In this document: positions 26,937 to 35,481 of the stretch, one piece after another | Layout of the letters: every line of letters begins with the position of its first letter | How positions within the stretch are numbered: the stretch's first letter is position 1 | Assembly: GCA_002688155.1 (NCBI GenBank) | Contig: NZCH01000029.1 | Coordinates: forward strand, 1 to 45,188 | Origin: Phycisphaerae bacterium | GTDB lineage: Bacteria; Planctomycetota; Phycisphaerae; Phycisphaerales; Phycisphaeraceae | Reading direction: 5' to 3' | DNA length: 45,188 bases | Made by a program: the position numbers and the translations under genes | The notes under the pieces: model-generated | What the model was told of the DNA's origin: nothing | Databases searched by the model: none | What the model saw: the letters and a program-made list of their open reading frames with translations, nothing else

Positions 26937-27704
26937 TCAATACGGCGCGTGTCGAACGACCGCCGCGGCCGCGGCTGCCGCCGTCTCAATGCGCAGCACG
27001 TTCGGGCCCAAAGACCAGGCGACGCAGCCACCATCGATGGCTTCGTGCCGTTCCTGATCGGTCCAGCCGCCTTCCGGTCCGATCAGCACGAGCACACGCT
27101 GCGCATTTCGCAGTTGGTCAGTCGTTTTGGTGAAAGTCAGCGCCGATGATCCCGTGTTCGCGTCGGGGGTATTGCTGTCGGCAATCAGCCGCGCGTCGTG
27201 TTGTTGGGCGAACATGTATGCGAGTGTCACCGCTGCCTCGACCGCCATCAGGTGCGTCCGGTCGCACTGTTTGGCGGACTCAATGCACACCCGGCGATAC
27301 TTTTCCAGGCGCCCATCCGAAGGCGCTGCGACGCCATGGTGTGTCACCAGCGGGTACAGCGTGTCCACGCCAAGCTGACTTAGCTGGCTGACCATGTCAT
27401 CGCCGCGCCCACCCTTGGGCCAGGCCACGGCCAATTCGAGCGTCGGCGTCGGTGGCGGGTGGACAGCAACCTGTCGCACCATGATGCCGACGGGCCGCCG
27501 CGCAGGCGAATCGTCCAGCACACCCGTTGCGACAAGTCCGCGCCCGTCGAACAATTCCACCTCGTCGCCGGCCGAGAACCGCAACACACGCCGCGCGTGG
27601 TGCGACTCTTCGCGGCTTAGCTCGATCATCGCCGGGGCCGCCTCATCAGCAGATACCGGAAACTTCCTCAACGCCGTTAATTCAGGACAGTAGAATCGTC
27701 TCAT
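26937..27704 (-). CDS. rsmE: 16S rRNA (uracil-1498-N3)-methyltransferase
   Basis: RsmE is a SPOUT-class methyltransferase that modifies U1498 in the decoding centre. The 255-residue protein starts MRRFYCPEL and has SHHARRVLRFSAGDEVELFDGRG, the lineage-typical ESAKQCDRTHLM, and the SAM-knot IGPEGGWTDQER with GPNVLRIETAAAAAA. Start: ATG 27704; the track's 149 extra codons are antisense to the neighbouring gene. First gene of the minus-strand run toward the Nramp-like transporter. Confidence 0.94.
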   Translation of the reverse strand: MRRFYCPELTALRKFPVSADEAAPAMIELSREESHHARRVLRFSAGDEVELFDGRGLVATGVLDDSPARRPVGIMVRQVAVHPPPTPTLELAVAWPKGGRGDDMVSQLSQLGVDTLYPLVTHHGVAAPSDGRLEKYRRVCIESAKQCDRTHLMAVEAAVTLAYMFAQQHDARLIADSNTPDANTGSSALTFTKTTDQLRNAQRVLVLIGPEGGWTDQERHEAIDGGCVAWSLGPNVLRIETAAAAAAAVVRHAPY

Positions 27705-27846
27705 GCGATGAACAAGAATGGTTCGGTGTGGCGGATCATACCGTCGAGCGTGTATGCGGCGGGTTTCGAGCCTTTCATCATGTGAGACGATAAAGAACGG
27801 ATGGCCCGGCCGCAATGATCCCACGCCCCGGCCGTCACGGAGCACG

Positions 27847-28869
27847 GTGTTGGCCAGGAAGCAGCCCGATAGTTCGATCAAAAACCAGCTCGACGATCTG
27901 ATATTGCAGATCGAGCAGAAAGACGAGCGCTTTCGCCAGATTGTTGGGCTGGCGGAAGCAGCCTCCGCCTCCAGCCAGACCACCGATACCCCTTTGGCGC
28001 CGGTTACCGCTGAACCGGCGTCGGAACATGACGAGCAGGGTTCTCCTGAACTTGAGCAGATACTCGACGATCTGGAAGATGTGTTCGAGACGCCGCAGCA
28101 GGTATCAGCGCAGAGCGCAGACGAGCCTTTGAGCACGGATTCAACCACCACCGCCGGTGAACTCGCCGACCAGATTCAGGAACTGCTTAACAAAGCGTTG
28201 CAGACACAGGCCGACACGAAGTCGACAGCTGATGAAGCGCCCGTTGCGCAGACACCACCGGCTGAATCACCGCTCACCGACAATACGACAAGTGGTATTT
28301 CAAGCGCCGCAAAACCGGCTGATGAACCCGGCGCACTTGAGGAAGACCTCGACGTGTACCTGGCTGATCGCGCGGATGACGCGGTGGCGGGTGACTTTGA
28401 GACAGTCAAACAGGTCCCTGGAGCAAACGGCGACGTCGCCGACGCGCCGGCAAATAAGACCGATGTCGAGCTGGAGGATGCTTTCGAAACGTCCCGGCAA
28501 GCCGCGGGCGGGATCGACGCCGTTGACACGGAGTCGGTCAAGGCGCCCGAACAGGCAGCCGCATCCGAACAAGGCAGTACCGCCGCCGACGTCTTGCGTG
28601 AACTCGACGAACAGCCGCCGCCCACCGCCGCCGAGCAGGATGGTGTGCCAAAGCCCGCTGGTCCGACATTGCGCAAACGCCTCGCGATCATCGTGACCGG
28701 CGCACGACTGGCCGCTTGGCCTCTGCGCATTGTCTGCGCCGTAATCTACAAGCCCTTTGGCAAGATCTCCAGGCCGACGCGCGACCTGATCGGTTACTTC
28801 GCGCTGCTGCAGCTGTTCATCGGCTCGGTCATACTGATCAACGCGGGCATCAAGTGGCTCGTGTCGTGA
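27847..28869 (+). CDS. Unrecognised acidic protein with C-terminal membrane segment
   Basis: I do not recognise this protein. From a GTG at 27847 (or TTG 27850, seven bases after GGAG) it has about 340 residues. A short N-terminal helix (SSIKNQLDDLILQIEQKDERF) is followed by about 230 residues rich in Glu, Asp, Ala, Ser, Thr and Pro, probably disordered. A motif recurs there: LEDVFETPQQ, GDFETVKQ, LEDAFETSRQ. The last 65 residues are basic then hydrophobic, with LIGYFALLQLFIGSVILINAGIKWLV as a likely membrane span. So the acidic region probably extends from the membrane. It diverges from rsmE and is convergent with ribD. Real coding is supported by length and by biased amino-acid composition, not by homology. 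Confidence 0.7.
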   Translation: MLARKQPDSSIKNQLDDLILQIEQKDERFRQIVGLAEAASASSQTTDTPLAPVTAEPASEHDEQGSPELEQILDDLEDVFETPQQVSAQSADEPLSTDSTTTAGELADQIQELLNKALQTQADTKSTADEAPVAQTPPAESPLTDNTTSGISSAAKPADEPGALEEDLDVYLADRADDAVAGDFETVKQVPGANGDVADAPANKTDVELEDAFETSRQAAGGIDAVDTESVKAPEQAAASEQGSTAADVLRELDEQPPPTAAEQDGVPKPAGPTLRKRLAIIVTGARLAAWPLRIVCAVIYKPFGKISRPTRDLIGYFALLQLFIGSVILINAGIKWLVS

Positions 28870-28879
28870 CACCCGCGGC

Positions 28880-30052
28880 TCATCCGGGCCATGGCACGCG
28901 ATAATCCAGCATGACGTCGTCACCGATTCGTTTGGTCGCGCGCAGTTGCATCGCCGGTACGGATGCGATCGTGTCAAACGTCAGCCCGCGCACAGCCGGC
29001 AGGGCGTTTTCGTCGCCAAGGAGTTTTGCCGCGACGAAGACGATCGCTTGATCAACCAGTTGCTGGCGGAACATCTCACCCAGCAGCGTCGCGCCGCCTT
29101 CGACCAGCAGGTTTGTGGCGTCATATTCGCTCACCAGGTATTTGAGCAACGGAGTCAGCACAAGGCGGGCCGGATGCGAGCGGTCATGGGGCAGTGGCAG
29201 CAATTCAATGTGCGGCAATTGCGAACGGTTGCCATCGTTCGTGTGATGTTCGGACGTGTCGTGTGTCACCGCGATGATGGTTTGGTTTTGCGTACTTTGC
29301 GAACCCGCAAGAGGCTGGAAAACGGCGGCGTGCGCGGGTGTGCGCAGATTCGGGTCGACCACGACACGCCGCGCGACACGTTTGATGGGCACGTCGCGCG
29401 CGGTCAGTTGCGGATTGTCGGCGATGACGGTGCCCGCGCCGACCATGCTCGCATCGACGCGAGCGCGAAGCTGGTGGACTACCCGCCGGCTGGCGGGACT
29501 ACTGATCCACTGGCTGTCGCCGGTGCGTGTCGCGATTCTGCCATCAACGGTTTGTGCCCACTTGGCGATTACCCATGGCAGTCCTCTCGTGGTGCGCTTG
29601 ATGTACGGTGCGATCTGCGCTTGCGCGTCACTTTCACACAACCCGACGTGTGTTTCGATGCCCGCGTCGCGTAGTTTCGCGATGCCTTTACCTTCAACGA
29701 GGGGGTTGGGATCGCGCATGGCGATGATGATCCGCTGCGGGCGGGCGTCAATCAGCGCGTCAACACACGGCGGCGTTTTGCCATGGTGCGTACATGGCTC
29801 GAGCGTGATGTACATGTCACATGTCGACGGGGCGACACCGCCCACCCGCGCAACGCGCAGCGCGTCCACTTCCGCATGCGCGGCGCCGAATTTGCGGTGG
29901 TGCCCCTTCGCTACGACCCGCCCTTTGCGCACGAGTACGGCGCCGACCATTGGGTTGGGCTCAACCCGGCCCTGACCGCGACGTGCCTGCTTGAGCGCTT
30001 CTCGCATATGCGCCGTCGCCTGAGCGTCCAAGGTGAATGTGTCGTTCATCAT
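28880..30052 (-). CDS. ribD: Bifunctional riboflavin deaminase-reductase RibD
   Basis: RibD performs the second and third steps of riboflavin synthesis: deamination of the pyrimidine from GTP, then NADPH reduction of the ribosyl ring. The deaminase domain (about 1-150) has the zinc site HAEVDAL and EPCTHHGKTPPC; the reductase domain follows from LPWVIAKWAQTVDGRIAT to LLVEGGATLLGEMF. 390 residues, normal length. Start: ATG at 30052 (a second ATG follows directly). ribE, ribBA and ribH are not adjacent. Divergent from the AsmA-like gene. Confidence 0.95.
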   Translation of the reverse strand: MMNDTFTLDAQATAHMREALKQARRGQGRVEPNPMVGAVLVRKGRVVAKGHHRKFGAAHAEVDALRVARVGGVAPSTCDMYITLEPCTHHGKTPPCVDALIDARPQRIIIAMRDPNPLVEGKGIAKLRDAGIETHVGLCESDAQAQIAPYIKRTTRGLPWVIAKWAQTVDGRIATRTGDSQWISSPASRRVVHQLRARVDASMVGAGTVIADNPQLTARDVPIKRVARRVVVDPNLRTPAHAAVFQPLAGSQSTQNQTIIAVTHDTSEHHTNDGNRSQLPHIELLPLPHDRSHPARLVLTPLLKYLVSEYDATNLLVEGGATLLGEMFRQQLVDQAIVFVAAKLLGDENALPAVRGLTFDTIASVPAMQLRATKRIGDDVMLDYRVPWPG

Positions 30053-30138
30053 TGGTGCACCGTACGCAATTCGCCCCGATCATCGTATATCATTGGCCGC
30101 GATTTCAAAGCCCGAATCTCTGCTCTGGAGAACCGGAC

Positions 30139-31089
30139 ATGAAATGGCTGTTCAAGGCCGTGCTGCTACTGGTCATCCTCGCGATCATCGGCGTGGGCGT
30201 ATTTGTGTATTACATCGACGCCGTGGTGCGCAAAGGCGTCGAAGAAGGTGGTACGTACGCGTTGGGTGTCGACGTGACGCTCGGCGGCGCGGACGTTGAC
30301 CTGATGGGCGGCACGTGCGAAATCAACGGTCTGCGAGTCGACAACCCACCACCATTTAAGGCGCCCTGCTTTCTCGATATGGATCACGCCGACATGAACG
30401 TGTCGCTGGGATCTCTGCGCGAGGACACGGTGCGCATGCCGAAACTGTCGCTCATTGGGCTTGAAATGTTCCTCGAAAAGAAGGGTGAATCATCAAACTA
30501 CGGCGCGATTCTCGAAAACGTGAAGCGACTGGAGCGTGGCGAGAAAGATCAGGCCAAAGAGCCGTGCAAGAAATTCGTCATTGAGACCGTCACCGTGCGC
30601 GATATCACCGTGCACGCCGATGTTGAAGTCCCGCTTGCGGGAACGAAGCGCGTTGACGTCACCGTGCCTGAAATTCAACTGCACAATGTCGGTTCGGACA
30701 CGGACAGCGGCGTGCTCATGGAAGAACTCACACCGCTGATCCTTAAGGCGATTCTGACGACGCTGGTGGAACAGGGCGCCGGGATCCTGCCCGACATTCT
30801 CGTGGGCGAATTGAGCAACACGCTCAAGTCGCTCAGTGACCTGAAAGGGCTGGGCATGCAAGTCATCGGCGACGTCGTCGAAGGGCAGGCAAGGCAGATC
30901 GTCGAACAGGCCATCGAAGAAGTGGGCAAGGCGATCGAGGGCACGGCCAGGGATGTGACCAAACAGGCCGACAAGGCCGTCGAGGGTGCTGCTGACAGCG
31001 TCGGTAAGGAAGCAGGTAAAGTGCTCGAAGGATTTGGCGATCTGCTCGACGGCGACAAGAAGGATGACGAATCGAAGCCGGTGAAGTAA
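30139..31089 (+). CDS. AsmA-like membrane-anchored protein
   Basis: A 316-residue protein. The N-terminal segment MKWLFKAVLLLVILAIIGVG is a signal anchor. Then comes an AsmA-like start of a beta-rich domain, VDVTLGGADVDLMGGTCEINGLRVDNPPPF (quoted in part), where AsmA/TamB relatives have a similar strand pattern ending in a GNPEGF-like turn. From about residue 250 it changes to amphipathic Ala/Val/Lys/Glu-rich helices (AIEEVGKAIEGTARDV, KAVEGAADSVGKEAGKV), ending in a Lys/Asp tail. Relatives are thought to act in lipid transport or outer-membrane assembly; this short form has no proven role. Start: ATG 30139 with GGAG about nine bases upstream. Confidence 0.75.
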   Translation: MKWLFKAVLLLVILAIIGVGVFVYYIDAVVRKGVEEGGTYALGVDVTLGGADVDLMGGTCEINGLRVDNPPPFKAPCFLDMDHADMNVSLGSLREDTVRMPKLSLIGLEMFLEKKGESSNYGAILENVKRLERGEKDQAKEPCKKFVIETVTVRDITVHADVEVPLAGTKRVDVTVPEIQLHNVGSDTDSGVLMEELTPLILKAILTTLVEQGAGILPDILVGELSNTLKSLSDLKGLGMQVIGDVVEGQARQIVEQAIEEVGKAIEGTARDVTKQADKAVEGAADSVGKEAGKVLEGFGDLLDGDKKDDESKPVK

Positions 31090-31119
31090 CCGTGATCGCC
31101 CGTGGGTTGCGTTGAATGC

Positions 31120-31920
31120 TCACCGATTCCCGTAAATCACCGGATTGATGCAGGGATTGTCCAGGTAAGAAGTAAGGTCATGTGGCTCGTCGACCGGCGC
31201 CGATTTTTCGGTGCGCATGTGAATGGCCAGGCTTCTGCGCGGCGTGTCCGAGACATTGGCTCCGCTGGCGTGGAAGGTCAGCCGATCGTGGAAGCTCACG
31301 CCGCCGGCGGGCAGCAGAACGGGCGCGGGATCCCACGCGTGCCCGTGCGTCTTCAGGTTTCGCTGCTGTTCTTGAAGGTCCTGGCCGAAGAAATCGCTGC
31401 CGCCCACGAGGTGGCCCCAGTGGTTGGACCCGCGCAGAAAAGTCATCGGCCCGCAGTCGGCCTGCACGTCGCTCAACGCGAACCACGCGGTGAACAACTG
31501 ACTGTCCTTTTGCCAGGAGGTCCAGTAATCACGGTCCTGGTGCCAGCCTATGTTCGTGTGAGCTTGCGCGCTCGGCGGCGAGGAGGGCTTGTACAACAAT
31601 TGTGTCCACCACACCTGAATCATGGCCCCGCCCGTGACACGGGCCGCCAGTTCACCCAGTGCCGGGTGACTGACCAGATCGTAGATCGCCTGGTTGGCGC
31701 GTTGTGGGTTCTCGATCTTGCAGAGTTGGTTCGGATCGTCACCGGGTTTCCAGTTCGATCCGTTGGGCTCGTCGCCTCGGTCGTACCGGCCATGGCGCAC
31801 CTCGTCCATGCCGGCGACCGCCGCCTCGACGATGTCGCGCGGCAACACGGGATGATCGACGATGAAAAAGCCATCGGCGAGGTATTGCTCGTGTGGTGGT
31901 GTTTGCACGTCTGCGCCCAT
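31120..31920 (-). CDS. Phytanoyl-CoA dioxygenase (PhyH) family protein, second copy
   Basis: A second Fe(II)/2-oxoglutarate oxygenase, different from the one at 19.9 kb. Iron ligands appear as WHQDRDYW and, near the C-terminus, the His of DRLTFHASGANVSDTPRRS, where the Arg pair fits 2-oxoglutarate binding. YLADGFFIVDHPVLP is the usual N-terminal strand. I chose ATG 31920 (MGADVQTPPHEQ); ATG 31986 or 31950 would add 22 or 10 residues, and none has a clear ribosome site. It lies downstream of the isc genes on the same strand, about 100 bases after the A-type carrier, so it may be co-transcribed with them. Substrate unknown. Confidence 0.87.
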   Translation of the reverse strand: MGADVQTPPHEQYLADGFFIVDHPVLPRDIVEAAVAGMDEVRHGRYDRGDEPNGSNWKPGDDPNQLCKIENPQRANQAIYDLVSHPALGELAARVTGGAMIQVWWTQLLYKPSSPPSAQAHTNIGWHQDRDYWTSWQKDSQLFTAWFALSDVQADCGPMTFLRGSNHWGHLVGGSDFFGQDLQEQQRNLKTHGHAWDPAPVLLPAGGVSFHDRLTFHASGANVSDTPRRSLAIHMRTEKSAPVDEPHDLTSYLDNPCINPVIYGNR

Positions 31921-32020
31921 GGCCCGAAGCAACTTTAAATGCCAACCCATTGTGGCGGATGGGTGCGCGAGTTGGCAAATGCGCATAGCAGCGTCCAGTG
32001 CAAACCGCACTGGCGCGGGA

Positions 32021-32365
32021 TCACGCCTGGAACGAACTGCCGCATCCGCACGTGCTGGTCGCGTTGGGGTTGCTGAACACAAACCCGCGGCCCATGACCT
32101 CGTCCTTAAAGTCGATCGTTGTGCCGTTGAGATACAGATACGATTTGGGATCGCAGATCACGGAAAGTCCGTCCTTGTCGAACGCCTCGTCGTTGTCGTT
32201 GACGTTTTCCGTCAGGTCGAGGATGTACGAGAACCCCGAACATCCCCCGCCCTTGACACCCACGCGCAGGCGCACGTTTTGCGGTTCAAGATTTCCGTCC
32301 TGGGATTGCTGATCGATGATCGTCTTGATCTCGCGAATGGCGGTTTCTGTCAGTTCGATGGCCAT
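32021..32365 (-). CDS. A-type Fe-S carrier (IscA/ErpA/HesB family)
   Basis: A 114-residue A-type carrier that accepts Fe-S clusters from the IscU scaffold and passes them to apoproteins. The three Cys are in VGVKGGGCSGFSYIL (first) and STCGCGSSF (second and third). Start: ATG 32365 with AGGAG close upstream. It is the last Fe-S gene in the run iscR-iscS-iscU-this gene; a 112-bp gap separates it from iscU. Whether it corresponds to IscA or ErpA cannot be told from sequence alone. Confidence 0.94.
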   Translation of the reverse strand: MAIELTETAIREIKTIIDQQSQDGNLEPQNVRLRVGVKGGGCSGFSYILDLTENVNDNDEAFDKDGLSVICDPKSYLYLNGTTIDFKDEVMGRGFVFSNPNATSTCGCGSSFQA

Positions 32366-32477
32366 GATGGGCTCCTGTGGGAAACACGTGATCGGTGGAC
32401 ATTGTACGTGTCGTGCTGGTGACGACCGCAGCGTACGCAGGCGGCGGTCGTGGATGCCTTTACGATCGTCCAGACGA

Positions 32478-32897
32478 TCAGTTGGCTGCAGCCGCGGCGG
32501 GCTGGTTAACTTGCTGGTCCTGTTTTTTCTTGTAGTCGGCGATCGCGGCCTTGATCGCGTCCTCCGCGAGGACCGAACAGTGTATCTTCACCGGCGGCAG
32601 GCTCAACTCCTGCACGATCTGGGTGTTCTTGATCGCCTCAGCCTCTTCGACGGTCCTGCCTTTCATCCATTCGGTCGCCAGCGAGGACGACGCGATGGCC
32701 GACCCGCAGCCGAAGGTCTTGAACTTGGTGTCTTCGATGACGCCGGTCTGCGGGTTGACCTTGATCTGCAGTTTCATCACGTCACCGCATTCTGGCGCGC
32801 CCACGATGCCTGTTCCGACGTCGGGCGCATCCTTGTCCAGGTTCCCCACGTTGCGCGGGTGTTCGTAATGTTCGATGACTTTTTCGCTGTATGCCAT
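32478..32897 (-). CDS. iscU: Fe-S cluster assembly scaffold IscU
   Basis: IscU is the scaffold on which 2Fe-2S clusters are built from sulfur supplied by IscS. The 139-residue protein has YSEKVIEHYEHPRNVG, the Cys positions GAPECGDVM and KTFGCGSAIASSS, and the chaperone-binding LPPVKIHCS with the third Cys. A Gln/Ala-rich tail ends it. Start: ATG 32897 with AAGGAG eight bases upstream. It lies 79 bases after iscS. hscA, hscB and fdx are absent from the cluster. Confidence 0.96.
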   Translation of the reverse strand: MAYSEKVIEHYEHPRNVGNLDKDAPDVGTGIVGAPECGDVMKLQIKVNPQTGVIEDTKFKTFGCGSAIASSSLATEWMKGRTVEEAEAIKNTQIVQELSLPPVKIHCSVLAEDAIKAAIADYKKKQDQQVNQPAAAAAN

Positions 32898-32976
32898 GAT
32901 CGCGGCTCCTTAATGTTGATTGCAATCAGTCAGTCTTTTGTCGGAACAGTCATCAGTCGCGGCAGGCGCTGCGCCA

Positions 32977-34197
32977 TCAATGCGCCGCCCACTCAACCTT
33001 GGACAGGTCGACGCCTTCCAGCACCATGTCGTAAAGCGGGCTCATCATCAAAAGGTGCTGTGCCGCGTGGATGACCTTGTCCACGACGTAGTCGACTTCC
33101 TCCTCGGTGTTGAACCGGCCCAGGCCGAACCGGATCGAACTGTGCGCCAGTTCGTCGCTGGCGCCCAGCGCCTTGAGTATGTACGAAGGTTCGAGCGACG
33201 CGGATGTACATGCCGAGCCTGACGACAGTGCAATGTCCTTGAGCGCCATCAGCAGCGACTCGCCTTCAACGTAGGGGAAACTGAGGTTCGCGGTGTGCGG
33301 CAGCCGGCGGGTCGGATGGCCGTTGAGCACGGCGGTCTCGACTTGGCCGGTGATGCCGTTGACCAGCTTGTGGCTCAGGCCCGCGAGTCGAATCGCCTCG
33401 TTGGCCATTTCGTTGTTGCAGATTTCGGCCGCGGCGCCCATGCCGACAATGCCCGGCACATTGAGCGTGCCCGACCGCATGCCGCGCTCGTGGCCGCCGC
33501 CTTCCATGATCGGTTCGAGCCTCACGCGTGGCCTGCGCCGCCGTACGTACAGCACGCCCACGCCTTTGGGGCCGTACATCTTGTGCGCTGACGCGGACAG
33601 CAGGTCGATTCCCGCCTCGTTTACGTCCGCCGGCATCTTGCCCACGTACTGCGTCGCGTCTGTATGAAAGATGACGCCTTTTTCCCTGCAGACCTTACCG
33701 ATTTCGGGCACTTCGTTGATCGTGCCGATCTCGTTGTTGGCCCACATGATCGTGACGAGGATCGTGTCGTCGCGTATCGCCTCGGCGATCTGCTGAGCGT
33801 ACACGATGCCGTAGCCGTCCGGCTCGAGCCACGTCACGTCGTAGCCTAGCTTCGCAAGCCGCTTGCATGGGTCGATCACGGCCTTGTGCTCCATCGTGGA
33901 CGTGATGATGTGCCTGCCTTTTTCCGCGTACATGTGCGCGGCACCCTTGATCGCCAGGTTGTTCGATTCCGTGGCCCCGCCAGTCCAGAGGATCTCTTTC
34001 GGATCGGCGCCAATCAGCGCACCGAACTGCCGGCGTGCGTTGTTCACGGCGCCCTCCGCCTCCCAGCCGAAGCTGTGGTTACGGCTCGCCGCGTTACCGA
34101 ACTTCTCGGTGAAGTAAGGCAGCATCTGTTCGAGCACACGCGGATCCACGCGCGTTGTCGCGTTGTTATCCATGTAAATCGGTATTTCAACTGCCAT
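32977..34197 (-). CDS. iscS: Cysteine desulfurase IscS (NifS-like)
   Basis: A PLP-dependent cysteine desulfurase, giving persulfide sulfur to IscU and other acceptors. Seen: YMDNNATTRVDPRVLE, GGATESNNLAIKGAA, the PLP Lys in LSASAHKMYGPKGVGVLYVR, and the mobile active-site loop SSGSACTSASLEPSY carrying the catalytic Cys. Length about 406 residues, typical of IscS. The start is ATG 34197, six bases after the GAGGA that overlaps the first ATG (34203). It overlaps the end of the Rrf2/iscR gene by 11 bases, so the two are translated from one message. Confidence 0.96.
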   Translation of the reverse strand: MAVEIPIYMDNNATTRVDPRVLEQMLPYFTEKFGNAASRNHSFGWEAEGAVNNARRQFGALIGADPKEILWTGGATESNNLAIKGAAHMYAEKGRHIITSTMEHKAVIDPCKRLAKLGYDVTWLEPDGYGIVYAQQIAEAIRDDTILVTIMWANNEIGTINEVPEIGKVCREKGVIFHTDATQYVGKMPADVNEAGIDLLSASAHKMYGPKGVGVLYVRRRRPRVRLEPIMEGGGHERGMRSGTLNVPGIVGMGAAAEICNNEMANEAIRLAGLSHKLVNGITGQVETAVLNGHPTRRLPHTANLSFPYVEGESLLMALKDIALSSGSACTSASLEPSYILKALGASDELAHSSIRFGLGRFNTEEEVDYVVDKVIHAAQHLLMMSPLYDMVLEGVDLSKVEWAAH

Positions 34198-34699
34198 AAA
34201 CATTCCTCTGATCTAAGCGCGAATCGCCCCATTTCCCTTCGATCCCGATACTGACCAGCGAAGGTGCCTGGCCACCACCGAGCGCAAAATCCGCGAGGGT
34301 GACCTCGCGCAGGAAGTCCACCAGCCGCTGATTGAGCTGGCGAATTGGCTGGTGAACCGGACAGACCTGCGCGATCTCGCAGCCAACCTCAGCGATGGCC
34401 GTGTCGTCGACGCAGCACGGCGCCAACCGCGCCGGTCCCTCGATGGCATCGACCACGTCCAACAACGTCACTTCCGATGGGTCGGCTAAGAGCTGGTAGC
34501 CGCCATGCGCCCCACGCGTCGAGTCGATGACGCCGCAGTGGGCCAGGTCCTTGAGGATGTTCATCAGCAGGGGGACAGGCAGTTTGAGCTGCTCAGCGAT
34601 TTGCCGGGCGCTGACCACCGGCTGGCCCGCGAGCCGCTGCTGGCCCAGGTACGCAAGGGCAACGAGTGCGTAATCCGTTTTGCGTGAGAAACTCAGCAT
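34187..34699 (-). CDS. iscR: Rrf2-family regulator, IscR-like
   Basis: An Rrf2 winged-helix regulator of 170 residues: MLSFSRKTDYALVALAYLG, the recognition helix region VSARQIAEQLKLPVPLLMNIL, and the wing DSTRGAHGGYQL. Cysteines at 95/96, 107 and 113 (APCC, VGCEIAQVCPVH) could hold an Fe-S cluster as C92, C98 and C104 do in E. coli IscR, though the spacing is wider. It leads the isc operon, and an inverted repeat lies in its own promoter, consistent with feedback control of Fe-S assembly. Start: ATG 34699 with AAGGA four bases upstream. Confidence 0.92.
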   Translation of the reverse strand: MLSFSRKTDYALVALAYLGQQRLAGQPVVSARQIAEQLKLPVPLLMNILKDLAHCGVIDSTRGAHGGYQLLADPSEVTLLDVVDAIEGPARLAPCCVDDTAIAEVGCEIAQVCPVHQPIRQLNQRLVDFLREVTLADFALGGGQAPSLVSIGIEGKWGDSRLDQRNVYGS

Positions 34700-34744
34700 C
34701 GCTTCCTTAGTTAAGAACGAGTCTCAATCACCGCCATGCAGGGT

Positions 34745-34775
34745 ATTATATAGTACTATTTTAGTACGATTTCAA
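34745..34775 (-). promoter_or_regulatory. isc operon promoter with overlapping inverted repeat
   Basis: On the minus strand TTGAAA (34770-34775) and a perfect TATAAT (34745-34750) are 19 bases apart. The spacer holds GTACTA-AAA-TAGTAC (34753-34767), a perfect inverted repeat placed to block or remodel polymerase binding. It lies about 45 bases upstream of iscR, so IscR itself is the likely ligand. The spacer is longer than the usual 17, common in regulated promoters. Confidence 0.7.
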
Positions 34776-34926
34776 GGGGTTTGGCTTAAATTTCTAAAAA
34801 TTCTAAACAATAGGGGGTAGTTGACCATCTACCCGTTGGTGCTCTAGATGAGGCAAGACGGGCGCCAGGCAGTTGTATGCGTCTATCCGTGTCCGTATTA
34901 TGTGCCACTGTTTTGGAGTTGTACGA

Positions 34927-35376
34927 ATGCAGCAAATGCTATCGGTTGCGATCTTTCTTGGCCTGGGCGTAGTTTTTGTGTTTGGCAATCTGCTCATTGG
35001 CAAACTTCTGCGCCCGAGCATGCCCAACACGGAAAAGAAAGCGATCTACGAGTGCGGCGAGCCAACCATTGGCACCAGTTGGGTGCAGTTTGACCTGCGG
35101 TTTTACATCGTGGCGTTGTTTTATCTGATCTTTGATGTTGAGGTGGCGCTGATATATCCGTGGGCGGTGGTGTACGGCGAACAGCCGGGCGTCGCGCTGG
35201 CGGTGGGGTTTCCGTTCATTGCGATCGTAGTGATTGGTTTTGTCTACGAATGGTATTCGGGCAGCCTTGATTGGGTGCGCAGCAGTATTAACACGAGTTT
35301 TAAGTCAACGACAGGTATCGACATGGGGGCTTTGGCGCGCCGTGACCCCGAAGCGCTCGAAGATGACGCTCCGTGA
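34927..35376 (+). CDS. nuoA: NADH-quinone oxidoreductase subunit A
   Basis: NuoA is a membrane subunit of complex I at the quinone site. The 149-residue protein has three hydrophobic helices, the conserved loop YECGEPTIGTSWVQFDLRFY with its Cys, and FYLIFDVEVALIYPWA. Start: ATG 34927, eight bases after GGAG (an ATG at 34936 is possible). The C-terminal tail of about 25 residues is polar and unusual in length. No nuoB, nuoC or nuoD follows; the next gene encodes a nucleotide kinase. So nuoA is separated from its operon, as atpD is from its own. Confidence 0.95.
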   Translation: MQQMLSVAIFLGLGVVFVFGNLLIGKLLRPSMPNTEKKAIYECGEPTIGTSWVQFDLRFYIVALFYLIFDVEVALIYPWAVVYGEQPGVALAVGFPFIAIVVIGFVYEWYSGSLDWVRSSINTSFKSTTGIDMGALARRDPEALEDDAP

Positions 35377-35481
35377 GTGTCACGTGTTGACCATGTGTGG
35401 GTGGCAGCGGGATGCCGGTCACCTTCAGCGCCAGGGATTCATCCAAACTAACTTTGGTGTTTTGCCCTCGATCACATTCAT

